NCBI GenBank assembly: GCA_019241525.1
Contig: JAFAWY010000019.1
Coordinates: forward strand, 1 to 50,183
DNA from: Pseudonocardiales bacterium
Lineage (GTDB): Bacteria; Actinomycetota; Actinomycetes; Mycobacteriales; Pseudonocardiaceae
Direction: 5' to 3'
DNA: 50,183 nucleotides
Positions 26,215-34,790 of this stretch are shown piece by piece. Under the pieces are notes generated by a model, which was given only the letters and a program-made list of their open reading frames with translations, did not search any database and was not told the origin of the DNA. Every line of letters begins with the position of its first letter. Position 1 is the stretch's first letter. The position numbers were made by a program, and so were the translations under genes.

Positions 26215-27339
26215 TCAGCGATTGCGTGCGGTGAGCAGACTGCGGACGGCTCTGCGATCAGGTTTGCCGACGCCGCGCAGCGGGAGCGCGTCCAGCAGGA
26301 CGATCTCCTTGGGCACCTGCGCCCCCGTGAGCAGGCGGCGGGCCGCAGCACGCAACTCGCGGGGGTCGGGTGGGTGCCCGGGGTCAGCAGGTGTCACAGC
26401 GGCGGTAACCCGCTCGCCCCACTCCGGGTCCGGCACGCCAACCACGCAGGCTGCGGCGACCCCGGGCAGGCTGGTGAGCACGGCTTCCACGTCGGCTGGA
26501 ACTACGTTGAGTCCACCGGTGACGATCACGTCGTCAGCTCGTCCGAGTACTCGCAGACGCCCCTGGGAGTCGAACTGCCCCCGGTCGCGGGTGCGGAACC
26601 AGCCATCGTGGAACGCTTGCGCGGTTGCTTCTTTCGCGTCGAGGTATCCGGTGGCCAGTGTCGGGCCGGCCAGCTCAACGGTGCCGTCGTTGTCTAGTCG
26701 GATCTGGATTCCGTCCAACGGCCACCCGTCGTAGACACAGCCACCCGCGGTCTCAGTCATCCCGTACGTGGTCACCACCACCACGCCGGCTGCGCGAGCC
26801 CGCCGCAGCAGGTGCTCCGGTGTTGCCGCACCGCCCAGCAACACTGCGTCGAAGCCGGCAAGCGGCTCGGGATCGGTATCCAGGAGCCGGCTCAGCTGGG
26901 TGGGCACCAACGCGGTGTAGCACCGCCCGTCCTCGCTGATCAGCCGATGTGCGGCAGCGTTGAACGCGAGGGGATCAAAACCGCCATGCAGATTCACGAT
27001 TGTGGGACGGCAACCCGCCAGCGCCGCCCGGACCAGAATTTGCAGCCCCGCAACGTGGTGAGTAGGCAGCGCGAGCAGCCAGGCGCCGGCACCTCCCAGC
27101 CGGGTGTGGGTGGCGGCAGCCGAGGCGATCAGCGCGGCTGCGTCGAGCTGCACCCATTTGTGCGGTCCGGACGAGCCTGAGGTACCGACGACTGCCTGAC
27201 CGGCACCCGGGCCCCGCAACGGCGACGCTTGCCCGGGTCCCAACGGTGCCACTGCCTCGCCGCCGGCCAGCATCACCCGGACCGCTTCGTCCAGAGTTCG
27301 GACCGCTTCGGGCGAACCGTCACAGCGGATCACTCGCAT
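26215..27339 (-). CDS. menE: o-succinylbenzoate-CoA ligase
   Basis: An adenylate-forming enzyme that activates o-succinylbenzoate with ATP and CoA in menaquinone synthesis. At 374 aa it has the short form usual for actinobacterial MenE. It contains the phosphate loop VVGTSGSSGPHKWVQL, then LALPTHHVAGLQILVRAAL, TYGMTETAGGCVYDG (motif A5), and WFRTRDRGQFDSQGRLRVLGRADDVIVTGGLN. It ends with KPDRRAVRSLL, in which the C-terminal catalytic lysine is K in GVGKPDRR. It lies 147 bp upstream of the secreted-protein gene on the same strand, which in turn precedes menA. Confidence 0.93.
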   Translation of the reverse strand: MRVIRCDGSPEAVRTLDEAVRVMLAGGEAVAPLGPGQASPLRGPGAGQAVVGTSGSSGPHKWVQLDAAALIASAAATHTRLGGAGAWLLALPTHHVAGLQILVRAALAGCRPTIVNLHGGFDPLAFNAAAHRLISEDGRCYTALVPTQLSRLLDTDPEPLAGFDAVLLGGAATPEHLLRRARAAGVVVVTTYGMTETAGGCVYDGWPLDGIQIRLDNDGTVELAGPTLATGYLDAKEATAQAFHDGWFRTRDRGQFDSQGRLRVLGRADDVIVTGGLNVVPADVEAVLTSLPGVAAACVVGVPDPEWGERVTAAVTPADPGHPPDPRELRAAARRLLTGAQVPKEIVLLDALPLRGVGKPDRRAVRSLLTARNR

Positions 27340-27673
27340 CGCGGCACCGCGCGAGATGCGCTCAGTTCAGCACCGAGTTCGGCAACTCCAGCGCGCAGCG
27401 GGTCCCCCTCCCGATCGGACTCGGCTGATCTTCAACCGTACTCTCACCTACCGTCGGCCCAGACGACGGCCAGATCAGGTTGTTAATCTGGGCTGCCCGA
27501 TCCCTGCACGGCAGTATGCGAGAGCCTTCCTGCGGACGCAGTCCCCCTTTTGCCTATCCCGTTCATCGCCGTCTTCCACCAAATTCACAGATAGGCATCA
27601 GTCCGCTGCCAGGTCGCGGCGGTGTGCTCGGTGGAGCAGAACTGTCGGGATGCCGTGGAGTGGAGGCGCGTCG
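27340..27673. other. divergent intergenic region
   Basis: 334 bp between menE (minus) and the HtrA-like protease (plus). It must hold both promoters, but no convincing -10/-35 pair or operator was identified. Base composition is slightly more A/T-rich at 27480-27600. Long frames through it lack family features. Confidence 0.4.
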
Positions 27674-28918
27674 GTGAACGAGGTGGACGGCAGGGAGTAC
27701 CCAGCAACAGGTTTCGCTGTGCCACGCCTACCGGCTTCCACGCGGCGCCCGCTGCGGCCGATGATCATCCTGTTGGTCGCTCTGGCTGCCGTGGTTGCCC
27801 TCGGCGTTGGCCGTATCGCTGTGCCATCGGAGGCTGTGTCGTCATCCTCGTCTCGGGGGACACCTTCTGCGATCTCACCGCAGTGGGTGCCGCCTGCATC
27901 TTGGTCACCGCAGACCTCTTCCGGAGCTTCGAATGCAGCTCTGGATCTGTCGACCTTGGCCGCCGAGGTCGACCCGGCTGTGGTGGACATCAACACCCAG
28001 CTGAGCGTCCCGAACGGTCAAGGCGCGGGTACTGGGATCGTGTTGAGCTCGACTGGGGAGGTGCTCACCAACAATCATGTGATCAATGGAGCTACCAGCA
28101 TCACTGTGACCGATGTGGGCAATGGCCAGACCTATCCGGCGACTGTGCTGGGCTACGACTCCAGTCATGACATCGCCGTGCTGCAGCTGCGGGGTGCGTC
28201 GGGGTTGCACACCGCCTCGATCGGTGATTCCAACGGCGTCGCGGTCGGCGATCTCATCGCGGCGATCGGAAACGCCGGCGGCCGAGGCGGTACTCCCAGT
28301 GTCGCGGCGGGCACCGTGTCCGCGCTGGGCCAGACGGCCACCGTCAGCGATGACGTCACCGGCAGTGCGGAGCAGCTGTTCGGGATGATCCAGGTCGCCG
28401 CCGATGTGCAGCCCGGTGACTCCGGAGGCCCGCTGGTCAATGCTGCCGGCCAGGTCATCGGCATCGACACGGCCGGTTCAGCCGGCTCGCGGCGGCAAAA
28501 TGGCGGCAACATCGGATTAGCAATCCCGATCAACGATGCGATCACGATCAGCAGGCAGATCCAAACCGGTACGGCGTCGGGAACCGTCCACACTGGAGCC
28601 ACCGGCATCCTCGGCATCCTGATCCAGGAAGCAGGGGCTCAGACGGTGCCAGGCCACCGGGGCAGATTTGGGCACTGGTACGGCTCTGCCGGGGCTGCGG
28701 TGGCCGGTGTTGTGCCTGGCTCACCGGCAGCAGAAGCCGGGCTGACGGCCGGCGACACCATCGTGTCGCTCGACTCCGCGACGGTGGATTCCCCCGCCAC
28801 CCTCACCACCGTGCTCACTGGCCACCACCCCGGCGATGAAATGGAGCTGACCTGGATAGACGTGGCGGGCCAGCAACACACCGCAACCCTTCGCCTGGCG
28901 CCTGGACCGCCGAACTAA
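27674..28918 (+). CDS. membrane-anchored HtrA-like serine protease with PDZ domain
   Basis: 414 residues from GTG 27674, preceded by GGAGTGGAGG. There is a short cytoplasmic segment, one membrane anchor (RPMIILLVALAAVVALGVGRI) and a Ser/Pro linker. A trypsin-like domain follows with catalytic His135 (LTNNHVING), Asp166 (SSHDIAVLQL) and Ser250 (QPGDSGGPLVNAAG). A C-terminal PDZ domain (GAAVAGVVPGSPAAEAGLTA, then GDTIVSLD) completes it. This matches the mycobacterial PepA/HtrA group acting on the outer face of the membrane in protein quality control. Catalytic residues are intact. Confidence 0.92.
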   Translation: MNEVDGREYPATGFAVPRLPASTRRPLRPMIILLVALAAVVALGVGRIAVPSEAVSSSSSRGTPSAISPQWVPPASWSPQTSSGASNAALDLSTLAAEVDPAVVDINTQLSVPNGQGAGTGIVLSSTGEVLTNNHVINGATSITVTDVGNGQTYPATVLGYDSSHDIAVLQLRGASGLHTASIGDSNGVAVGDLIAAIGNAGGRGGTPSVAAGTVSALGQTATVSDDVTGSAEQLFGMIQVAADVQPGDSGGPLVNAAGQVIGIDTAGSAGSRRQNGGNIGLAIPINDAITISRQIQTGTASGTVHTGATGILGILIQEAGAQTVPGHRGRFGHWYGSAGAAVAGVVPGSPAAEAGLTAGDTIVSLDSATVDSPATLTTVLTGHHPGDEMELTWIDVAGQQHTATLRLAPGPPN

Positions 28919-28932
28919 GGCGCCGATCGGTT

Positions 28933-29277
28933 ATGGCTTGCCTGGCCGTTGAGGGCCATGACTTGGTGGTTCGGTTGAACCCGGTGGAAAAGGTTGGCGC
29001 GCTGCACGGCTCGATAAGGGTGCCGCTGACCAACGTTATTGCAGTGGAGCCGAGCAACGCAGTATGGCATGAGCTGCGCGGGCTGCGGATGCCAGGGACG
29101 GGGTTTCCAGGTGTGATCGCGCTCGGGACCTGGCGATACCGCGGTGGTAAAGATTTCGTGGCTGTGTACCGCCGCACAGGCTTGGTGATCAGGCTCGCGG
29201 ACTCAGAGTGGGACCGGCTCGTCGTGTCGAGCAGAGTCCCCCACCGGGTATGCCAGGAGATCAACGCGTCTCGCTGA
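28933..29277 (+). CDS. small beta-rich conserved protein (PH-like)
   Basis: A 114-residue protein with alternating hydrophobic strands (HDLVVRLNPVEKVGAL, SIRVPLTNVIAVE, VIALGTWRYRGGKDFVAVY, TGLVIRLADSEWDRLVV), the pattern of small bacterial PH-like domains. It starts at the ATG at 28933, 14 bp after the protease stop, so it is probably co-transcribed. The function is unknown. Its end overlaps the longest reading of the next gene. Confidence 0.65.
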   Translation: MACLAVEGHDLVVRLNPVEKVGALHGSIRVPLTNVIAVEPSNAVWHELRGLRMPGTGFPGVIALGTWRYRGGKDFVAVYRRTGLVIRLADSEWDRLVVSSRVPHRVCQEINASR

Positions 29278-29684
29278 AATCTGTTGCACCAGTCTCTTCG
29301 GCCGAATTAGCGTCCGGACGCGTGCGTACCGGTTTGCGTCGCGATCTGACAACAGCTCTCAAAGCCCGAGATCGTGTCGCCATTGCCGCGCTCCGGTCGG
29401 CGCTGGCGGCTATCGAGAACGCTGAAGCACCCGCCATTGATCAGTCGGGATCGAAAGCCGTCCAGAGCGAGCACCTCGCAGGCTCGGTCGTTGGAGCTGG
29501 CGCCGCAGAAGTGCAGCGCCGCCAGCTGACCGAGTCTGAACTGCGTGCGATCGTCGAGGCCGAGGTGCACGAGCGATTGGTCGCGGCAGCTGGGTACGAG
29601 CGGACGGGCCGTGACGACCTGGCACAGCGCCTTCGATCAGAGGTTGACGTGCTCAGCAGGTACCTGAACCAGCCCGGCAGCTGA
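29250..29684 (+). CDS. GatB/YqeY-domain protein
   Basis: A YqeY-type helical domain protein: VRTGLRRDLTTALKARDRVAIAALRSALAAIENAEA at the start of the domain, then LTESELRAIVEAEVHERLVAAAGYERTGRDDLAQRLRSEVDVLSRYL to the end. The domain is shared with the tail of the amidotransferase subunit GatB, where it contacts tRNA; the role of stand-alone copies is unclear. The start is uncertain: ATG 29250 is given, and GTG 29322 lies right at the domain boundary. It overlaps the preceding gene by 28 bp if 29250 is used. Confidence 0.75.
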   Translation: MPGDQRVSLKSVAPVSSAELASGRVRTGLRRDLTTALKARDRVAIAALRSALAAIENAEAPAIDQSGSKAVQSEHLAGSVVGAGAAEVQRRQLTESELRAIVEAEVHERLVAAAGYERTGRDDLAQRLRSEVDVLSRYLNQPGS

Positions 29685-29694
29685 TCGCCAACCC

Positions 29695-29960
29695 GGCAAG
29701 GTGCACACCCGGCCCGGGCCGGAGCAACGGCAGCCGGGCCGCCAACCTCGCGCGCTGCGGCATGTGCCTGGGTTGCCAGGGGCGCGCACCGGTCCGATTC
29801 GCATCTCGTCATGGGAAAAGCCAGAACGCCCTCGATGGCCTCCCGAGCGCACGGGTCGCCCGGGGCATGCACTTCACACAGCGGCAGGGTTCGTTCGACA
29901 CAGTCGGCGGCCAGCACGGCGCCCGTCGCCCTCGCTGAGCGTCAGAGTGCCCGGTTGACG
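29695..29960 (-). pseudogene. frameshifted remnant of a 'putative immunity protein' family gene
   Basis: On the minus strand one frame reads AADCVERTLPLCEVHAPGDP then REAIEGVLAF. The continuation SHDEMRIGPVRA is in a second frame, and LATQAHAAAREVGGPAAVAP is back in the first. Together they resemble the small helical proteins annotated as putative immunity proteins (…AECA-VLPLFE---PGD-RPR-A…, …AHAAAREA…). At least two frame changes break it, and its end is lost. The family assignment is from memory of the pattern and is moderately sure. It lies 15 bp downstream of the DUF6194 gene. Confidence 0.5.
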
Positions 29961-29974
29961 TTGCATATTCGCGT

Positions 29975-30448
29975 TCATGAGCGCCGCCGTCGCCGTTGGA
30001 CAGCTCGATCATGAGCCTCCATGAGCAGAGATCGTGCCTGGCCGGTGGTCGCCTCGCCGGGATTGAGAATGGCCACCCAGGCCTGGCTGGCATACACCGG
30101 ATGCGGAAGCGGCCGGTCCATCACGGTGTAGTCCCAGCGTGATGAGTGATCGGCGGATGCGGCGGGCGGGTAGCCGATAAGCCTTTCGAAAGCCGCACGG
30201 CCGACGGCGATGTTTAGTCGGAACACGCCGGGACGGTCGAGGTTGGATGCGGTGTCGAATCCGTCGTAGTCCTTGGTGACCATAGTGGCGAACGGCATGC
30301 GGCGGCTGGTCTGGAGCTCACCGTCGGGGTCGTAGAAGAAGAACGAGTCGCCCCACGAGATCTCGGGTGCACCATTGGCTTCACTGGCGGTGATCGCGGC
30401 GACGCCGGACAGGCTGGTCACGAACGCGATGATGTCATCCTCGGTCAT
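29975..30448 (-). CDS. DUF6194 family protein
   Basis: 157 residues from the ATG at 30448 (MTEDDIIAFVTSLSGVAAIT); the frame extends 15 codons further up, but this ATG fits the family start. It contains APEISWGDSFFFYDPDGE, RRMPFATMVTKDYDGFDTAS, and PGVFRLNIAVGRAAFERL, and it ends HPVYASQAWVAILNPGEAT, the DUF6194 pattern. Biochemical function is unknown. A decayed small gene follows on the same strand. Confidence 0.8.
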   Translation of the reverse strand: MTEDDIIAFVTSLSGVAAITASEANGAPEISWGDSFFFYDPDGELQTSRRMPFATMVTKDYDGFDTASNLDRPGVFRLNIAVGRAAFERLIGYPPAASADHSSRWDYTVMDRPLPHPVYASQAWVAILNPGEATTGQARSLLMEAHDRAVQRRRRRS

Positions 30449-31119
30449 GCGTCGGGTTCTCCTCGCAACGGCGGCGCCGCGCAGACTTGTCACGAAGGGG
30501 CCGTACCAGCACCCGTCGGAGTAGGCGCTGGTACGACGACTGGTTACCAGCTCAGCGTGACGCGGTCGCGGCTATGGTCCGTTTGTCCGCATTGCTTCCC
30601 ATAGCCGAATCGGTCCGTTGCAGGAAGAACAGACATATCCTTGACGTAATCACCAGAACGGATCAGTGACTGTGGTGGTGCTCCGGCGTGGCGCGGTCGC
30701 ATCGATCTCTTCTTGATTTCAGTCGTAGAAGGCCCAGTAGATATAAAAGATCGCCATCGCGAGGTGGAGCGAGAAGCCTCGCTAACTAGGGCCCCGCACC
30801 GGAGGCCTGTGCGGGGTGGAGGTACCCGAGCTCTGGCAGACGCTGCTTGCCTGGCTACTCGCGCACCTACATGGGTTCGTCACGCCCCGTGGCCGCTGGA
30901 CTAGGGCATGGGTTCCTACGGGCGTTGCTTGCGTGGTTGCTCGGGCAGCTGCAGTTCTCCACCCTATAAGCGCCTAAGCCGTTCGTGGTCCTCGCCCCTT
31001 GTTAATATTACCGCTGCCCCTTTTTTGGCTATCGGACTGCTTTTGTTCGCTTCGGGAAGCGGAGTCGCCGGTAGCTTCGCCCCGGAGGCATCTAGAGGCT
31101 CTTAGAGGAGTAGAAAGTA
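30449..31119. other. gene-poor spacer with a hairpin and tiny ORF
   Basis: 670 bp with no recognisable full gene. It contains a hairpin CCCCGCAC-N9-GTGCGGGG (about 30792-30816), a 12-residue hydrophobic mini-ORF on the minus strand (30719-30757, MAIFYIYWAFYD) and two related stretches encoding LLAWLL-like peptides in different frames (about 30842-30870 and 30921-30950). The 30970-31060 part is A/T-rich for this genome. These look like debris of small membrane-protein genes; nothing can be named. Confidence 0.4.
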
Positions 31120-31692
31120 GTGTATTCAGTATCTCGTTATGGTGGCGTTATGGCGTTGTTGGCGCTTGGTTTAGCGCTGGGCGGCTGCGGTTCGGTCGAC
31201 GTTAATGCGAAGCCCCCTACTTCTCCTGGCCCTCAAGGCGCGAATCCGGTGGCCTGGGTAGGCACATTTTGCGGCGGTCTCGGGGATATGGTCGCTGCGG
31301 CCGCGGCCCTGAATGCTCAGCCGACGTCTTCACAACGACAAAAGGATGCATTGCTCAACGTCGCGGACACAACCCAGCAGGCATTCACTGACACTGCCAA
31401 CAAGTTGAGCCAGCTCGGGTCGCCAGCCGTCGGCAACGGCAAACAGATTCAGAATGATGCAATAAGCTTCTTCACCACTACAGCTGCGACGCTCAGCAAC
31501 CAGCGAGCGAAACTGGCGGCGCTGGATACCAACGACCCAAACTTCATTCAGAAAGCTAACCAGCTCACTAATCCGGGTGACAACGCGACCGCCCAGTTGC
31601 AAAAAGTGACCAGTAATAGTGAGTTGCAGACCTCGTTTGGGAAGGCGCCCGAGTGTCAACGGCTGCTTGCCAGCCCTGCGCCTACGCGTTGA
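31120..31692 (+). CDS. lipoprotein, unknown function
   Basis: A 190-residue lipoprotein from GTG 31120 with AGAGGAG upstream. The short signal peptide ends in LGLALGGC (lipobox, Cys at about 23). A Pro-rich linker follows, then an alpha-helical body rich in Ala, Gln and Asn (NVADTTQQAFTDTANKLSQL, NDAISFFTTTAATLSNQRAK). There are two further Cys (one near the start of the mature domain, one near the C-terminus) that could form a disulfide. This resembles small uncharacterised actinobacterial lipoproteins. Its codon use is more A/T-rich than that of its neighbours and it is flanked by gene-poor DNA, suggesting transfer or recent arrival. Confidence 0.75.
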   Translation: MYSVSRYGGVMALLALGLALGGCGSVDVNAKPPTSPGPQGANPVAWVGTFCGGLGDMVAAAAALNAQPTSSQRQKDALLNVADTTQQAFTDTANKLSQLGSPAVGNGKQIQNDAISFFTTTAATLSNQRAKLAALDTNDPNFIQKANQLTNPGDNATAQLQKVTSNSELQTSFGKAPECQRLLASPAPTR

Positions 31693-32224
31693 TAGGCGAG
31701 CCTGCGCAGGCTTGACTGCCTGATGGTGGCCATGGCCGGTACCGCAGCGTGAGCGGCTTATCGGTCAGCCTCGAACCTCGACATCGGTCCACGGTCGACG
31801 ACTCCGGGTGTAGCCGTCGGCGGTGGGGAAGGAAGGATCGGGGCGCAGGAGCCTCCGTGACGCGCCGATTAGTGAGACTCGGCTAGAGAGCACCTTCGGG
31901 ACCGACGACCTATCCCAACCCGACGGCCGTCGGGTTGCCGTTGACGCCCCGACCCCTGGGGGCCCCCAGGGGTGGGTTGCCCGGTTGCCTGAAATGCAGG
32001 TGTACCGAACATTTCCGGTGGGTGCACGAGGGACGCACACGCAAGGTCCGGGGGTTGGCTGCATTCAAGTCGCCTTCGGTGAGCAGGCGGGTTGTCATAG
32101 TCGGACAGTAGGTAGGCGCTAGGTGCGGGGTCAGCCGCCTACCCGCAGGTCTGCGCGCAGTTAGGGCGGATCTGCGCTTCAGACCGCGTTTAGCGTGGTC
32201 CCCCGATCGGCCGAGTAAACTGTG
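31693..32224. other. gene-free spacer with twin palindromes
   Basis: Between the lipoprotein and the 3' end of menB. Open frames here read as Arg/Pro/Gly-rich shadow sequence. The notable content is the pair of perfect palindromes at 31916-31973. The 31823-32122 frame was considered and rejected. Confidence 0.4.
31916..31973. repeat. two perfect 22-bp palindromes 14 bp apart
   Basis: Palindrome 1 (31916-31937) has arm CAACCCGACGG and its exact complement. Palindrome 2 (31952-31973) has arm ACCCCTGGGGG and its exact complement. Both are perfect 11+11 with no spacer, in a region without genes. They are unrelated in sequence to each other. Confidence 0.85.
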
Positions 32225-33124
32225 CTAGTAATACCAGGGGAATGCTGACCAGTTGGGTGCACGCTTTTCCAGGAAAGCGTCGCGGCCTTCGACGGCTTCG
32301 TCGGTCATATACGCCAGCCTCGTCGACTCACCGGCGAACAGCTGCTGGCCGACCAACCCGTCGTCGATCAAATTGAAGGCGTACTTGAGCATTCGCTGGG
32401 CGGTGGGCGATTTGGCATTGATCGTGGCGGCCCAATCCAGTGCGGTTTTTTCTAGTGCCGCGTGTGCAACCACGGCGTTGACCATGCCCATCCGGTGGGC
32501 ATCTGCCGCGCTGTATTCCCGCCCGAGGAAGAAAATCTCCCGGGCGAACTTCTGACCCACTTGCCGGGCGAGGTAGGCAGAGCCGAACCCGCCGTCAAAG
32601 GAACCCACGTCCGCGTCGGTCTGCTTGAACCGGGCGTGCTCGGCTGACGCCAGGGTCAGGTCGCACACCACATGCAGCGAGTGCCCACCACCGGCAGCCC
32701 ACCCGGGTACCACCGCGATCACCACTTTGGGCATGAACCTGATCAGTCGCTGGCACTCCAGGATGTGCAGCCGGCCGACTCGGGCCGGATCAATGGTGTC
32801 TGCGGTCTGTCCGGATGCGTACTGGTAGCCCGACCGGCCGCGGATGCGCTGGTCGCCTCCCGAGCAGAACGCCCAGCCGCCATCACGTGGCGAGGGCCCG
32901 TTGCCGGTCAGCAGTACGCATCCCACGTCCGCGGTCATCCGCGCGTGGTCCAGCGCGCGGTAGAGATGGTCCACCGTGGCCGGGCGGAACGCGTTGCGCA
33001 CCTCCGGTCGGTTGAAAGCGATCCGGACCGTTCCGTGGGCCACCGCGCGGTGATAGGTGATGTCGGCGAAGTCAAAGCCTTCGACGCTGCGCCACGCGGA
33101 CGGATCAAACAGCTCGGAGATCAT
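32225..33124 (-). CDS. menB: 1,4-dihydroxy-2-naphthoyl-CoA synthase
   Basis: A crotonase-fold enzyme that closes the naphthoate ring from o-succinylbenzoyl-CoA. It has 299 aa, with FCSGGDQRIRGRSGYQ (oxyanion hole region), VVPGWAAGGGHSLHVVCDLTLAS, and QTDADVGSFDGGFGSAYLAR, all typical of MenB. It ends in FPWYY. The ATG at 33124 follows a TAGCGT -10 (33136-33131) by 6 nt, so the transcript is likely leaderless. It is divergent from the M1 peptidase. Confidence 0.96.
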   Translation of the reverse strand: MISELFDPSAWRSVEGFDFADITYHRAVAHGTVRIAFNRPEVRNAFRPATVDHLYRALDHARMTADVGCVLLTGNGPSPRDGGWAFCSGGDQRIRGRSGYQYASGQTADTIDPARVGRLHILECQRLIRFMPKVVIAVVPGWAAGGGHSLHVVCDLTLASAEHARFKQTDADVGSFDGGFGSAYLARQVGQKFAREIFFLGREYSAADAHRMGMVNAVVAHAALEKTALDWAATINAKSPTAQRMLKYAFNLIDDGLVGQQLFAGESTRLAYMTDEAVEGRDAFLEKRAPNWSAFPWYY

Positions 33125-33198
33125 GGGTGCACGCTACGCGTGCTCGTGAGCGGCGTTGCGTGCTGGAACACTGATACCTATTCACGAGGGAGGTGGCC

Positions 33199-34677
33199 GT
33201 GCGAAACCGGCTTCTGCTGATCGGACTGGCGTTGGCGGTGCTGCTGGTGGTGATCGCACTTGTCATGCCGTGGGGCGGCACGCACTCGGCACAGGCGCCG
33301 GCCTCGTCTGCCCCAACACTTCCCCCATCGTCGGCGCCGCCGGTCATGGGTGCCGAGGGAATCGGTGACCCGTATTTCCCGCTTGCGGGTAACGGCGGCT
33401 ACGACGCCACCGCCTATGACGTTCAGGTGCGCTACGACCCTGCCGCTGATCGGATCGAGGGCCATACCACGATCACCGCTCAGGCCACCGAGAACCTCTC
33501 CCGGTTCAACCTGGACCTCCGGTTGCCCGCGTCCGTTGTGACGGTGAACAACCAGCCCGCCCAGCTGCACCAGGTCGGCGGCGAGCTGCAGATCACGCCA
33601 GCCGCCCCGGTGCTGGTGGGTTCCCCGATGACGGTGGTGGTGGATTACGCCGGTGTGCCCTCGGCCATCCCGGAAGGACCCGATGACCCCTCACCATGGG
33701 TCCGTACTGCGGATGGCGCGGTCGCGGTGGGTGAACCCGACATCGCGGCCTGGTGGTACCCGTCCAACGACCACCCCTCGGACAAGGCGACGTTCACCAT
33801 CACCGCCACCGTGCCCGCCGGCTTGCAGGTGATTTCCAACGGGGCGCTGCTCGGCGGCCCGGAACCGGCTGGCCCGGGAATGGAGCAGTGGCGCTGGCAG
33901 GAAAGCGAGCCGATGGCCACCTACCTGGCCTTCGTCGCGATCGGCCATTACGACATCGTTCGCCGGGACACCCGCTACGGTCTGTACCTGGCTGCTTATG
34001 ACCACGGCCTAGCCCCGCAAGTGGCGGGCGCGGCTCGCGCCTCGGTAGAACAGACACCGGACGTTATTGATTTTCTCTCCGGGATCTTCGGCCCGTATCC
34101 ATTCCATCAGCTAGGTGGCGTGGTCCCGGATGCGCCTAACCTGCACTTCGCGCTCGAGAACCAGAGCCGACCGGTATACGGCGAAGGGTTTTTCGACGTT
34201 GGCCCGGACGTGTCGGTGGTGGTGCACGAACTGGCTCACCAGTGGTTCGGCGACAGCGTTTCGGTGCGCCACTGGAGCGACATCTGGCTCAACGAAGGCT
34301 TCGCTACTTACGCCCAATGGCTCTGGGACGAACGCCACGGTGGTCCCAGCGCCAAGCAGAGCGCCGCGATGAACTACGCCGACCATCCCGCCGATGATGA
34401 ATTCTGGCGTGTCCCTCCCGGGGCCCCCGGCAAGGCGGCCGTGCTTGACAGAGCAGTCTATACCAGGGGCGCGATGGCGCTGCAGGCGATCCGGATGGCG
34501 ATCGGGGACCAGAACTTCTTCGCCTCCTTGCGTGCCTGGGCCACCGACCGGGCAGGCAGGAACGGTTCGGTGCAGGATTTCTTGGCCACCGTCAAACGGG
34601 TTTCCGGCAAGAACGTCGATGAGGTGGCCCAAACCTGGCTGTTCGCCCCCGTCCGCCCCGCCGCCCCTCCCAGCTAA
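33199..34677 (+). CDS. exported M1-family zinc metallopeptidase
   Basis: 492 residues from GTG 33199, which has GAGGGAGG 5 bp upstream (an alternative GTG lies at 33193). There is an N-terminal signal/anchor (LLLIGLALAVLLVVIALVM) followed by a Pro/Ser linker, so the enzyme faces outward. The M1 aminopeptidase-like N-domain spans about 55-270. The catalytic site has LENQSRPVYG in the place of the usual GxMEN box, the zinc motif VVHELAHQWFGDS, and the third ligand in WLNEGFATYAQWL. The domain beyond the catalytic one is short, as in actinobacterial secreted M1 proteins. Substrate unknown. Confidence 0.9.
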   Translation: MRNRLLLIGLALAVLLVVIALVMPWGGTHSAQAPASSAPTLPPSSAPPVMGAEGIGDPYFPLAGNGGYDATAYDVQVRYDPAADRIEGHTTITAQATENLSRFNLDLRLPASVVTVNNQPAQLHQVGGELQITPAAPVLVGSPMTVVVDYAGVPSAIPEGPDDPSPWVRTADGAVAVGEPDIAAWWYPSNDHPSDKATFTITATVPAGLQVISNGALLGGPEPAGPGMEQWRWQESEPMATYLAFVAIGHYDIVRRDTRYGLYLAAYDHGLAPQVAGAARASVEQTPDVIDFLSGIFGPYPFHQLGGVVPDAPNLHFALENQSRPVYGEGFFDVGPDVSVVVHELAHQWFGDSVSVRHWSDIWLNEGFATYAQWLWDERHGGPSAKQSAAMNYADHPADDEFWRVPPGAPGKAAVLDRAVYTRGAMALQAIRMAIGDQNFFASLRAWATDRAGRNGSVQDFLATVKRVSGKNVDEVAQTWLFAPVRPAAPPS

Positions 34678-34700
34678 GCCGCCTACCCTCTCCAGCTTCC

Positions 34701-34733
34701 AACCCCGGTATTGAAGCCATACCGGGGTTTTGG
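34701..34733 (+). terminator. intrinsic terminator after the M1 peptidase
   Basis: The stem AACCCCGGTAT (34701-34711) / ATACCGGGGTT (34719-34729) has 11 perfect pairs around a 7-nt loop and is followed by TTTT. It lies 23 bp past the stop. Confidence 0.85.
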
Positions 34734-34745
34734 CGGCCTGATCAA

Positions 34746-34769
34746 CCCCGATACGTCCCCATGTCGGGG
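34746..34769 (-). terminator. hairpin after menF
   Basis: CCCCGA and TCGGGG arms (34746-34751 and 34764-34769) lie 21 bp past the menF stop on the minus strand. It is a short stem without a clear T-run; a weaker call than the neighbouring terminator. Confidence 0.45.
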
Positions 34770-34790
34770 AGATGCGGGCAGCTCAGCAAT

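Noticed and set aside
30487-30669. A 60-residue ORF next to DUF6194
   Set aside because: Arg-rich N-terminus, no family resemblance, no ribosome site; looks like chance.
31823-32122. A 99-residue plus-strand ORF after the lipoprotein
   Set aside because: Its composition is that of shadow frames (Arg, Gly and Pro rich, no hydrophobic pattern), it has no ribosome site and contains both palindromes.
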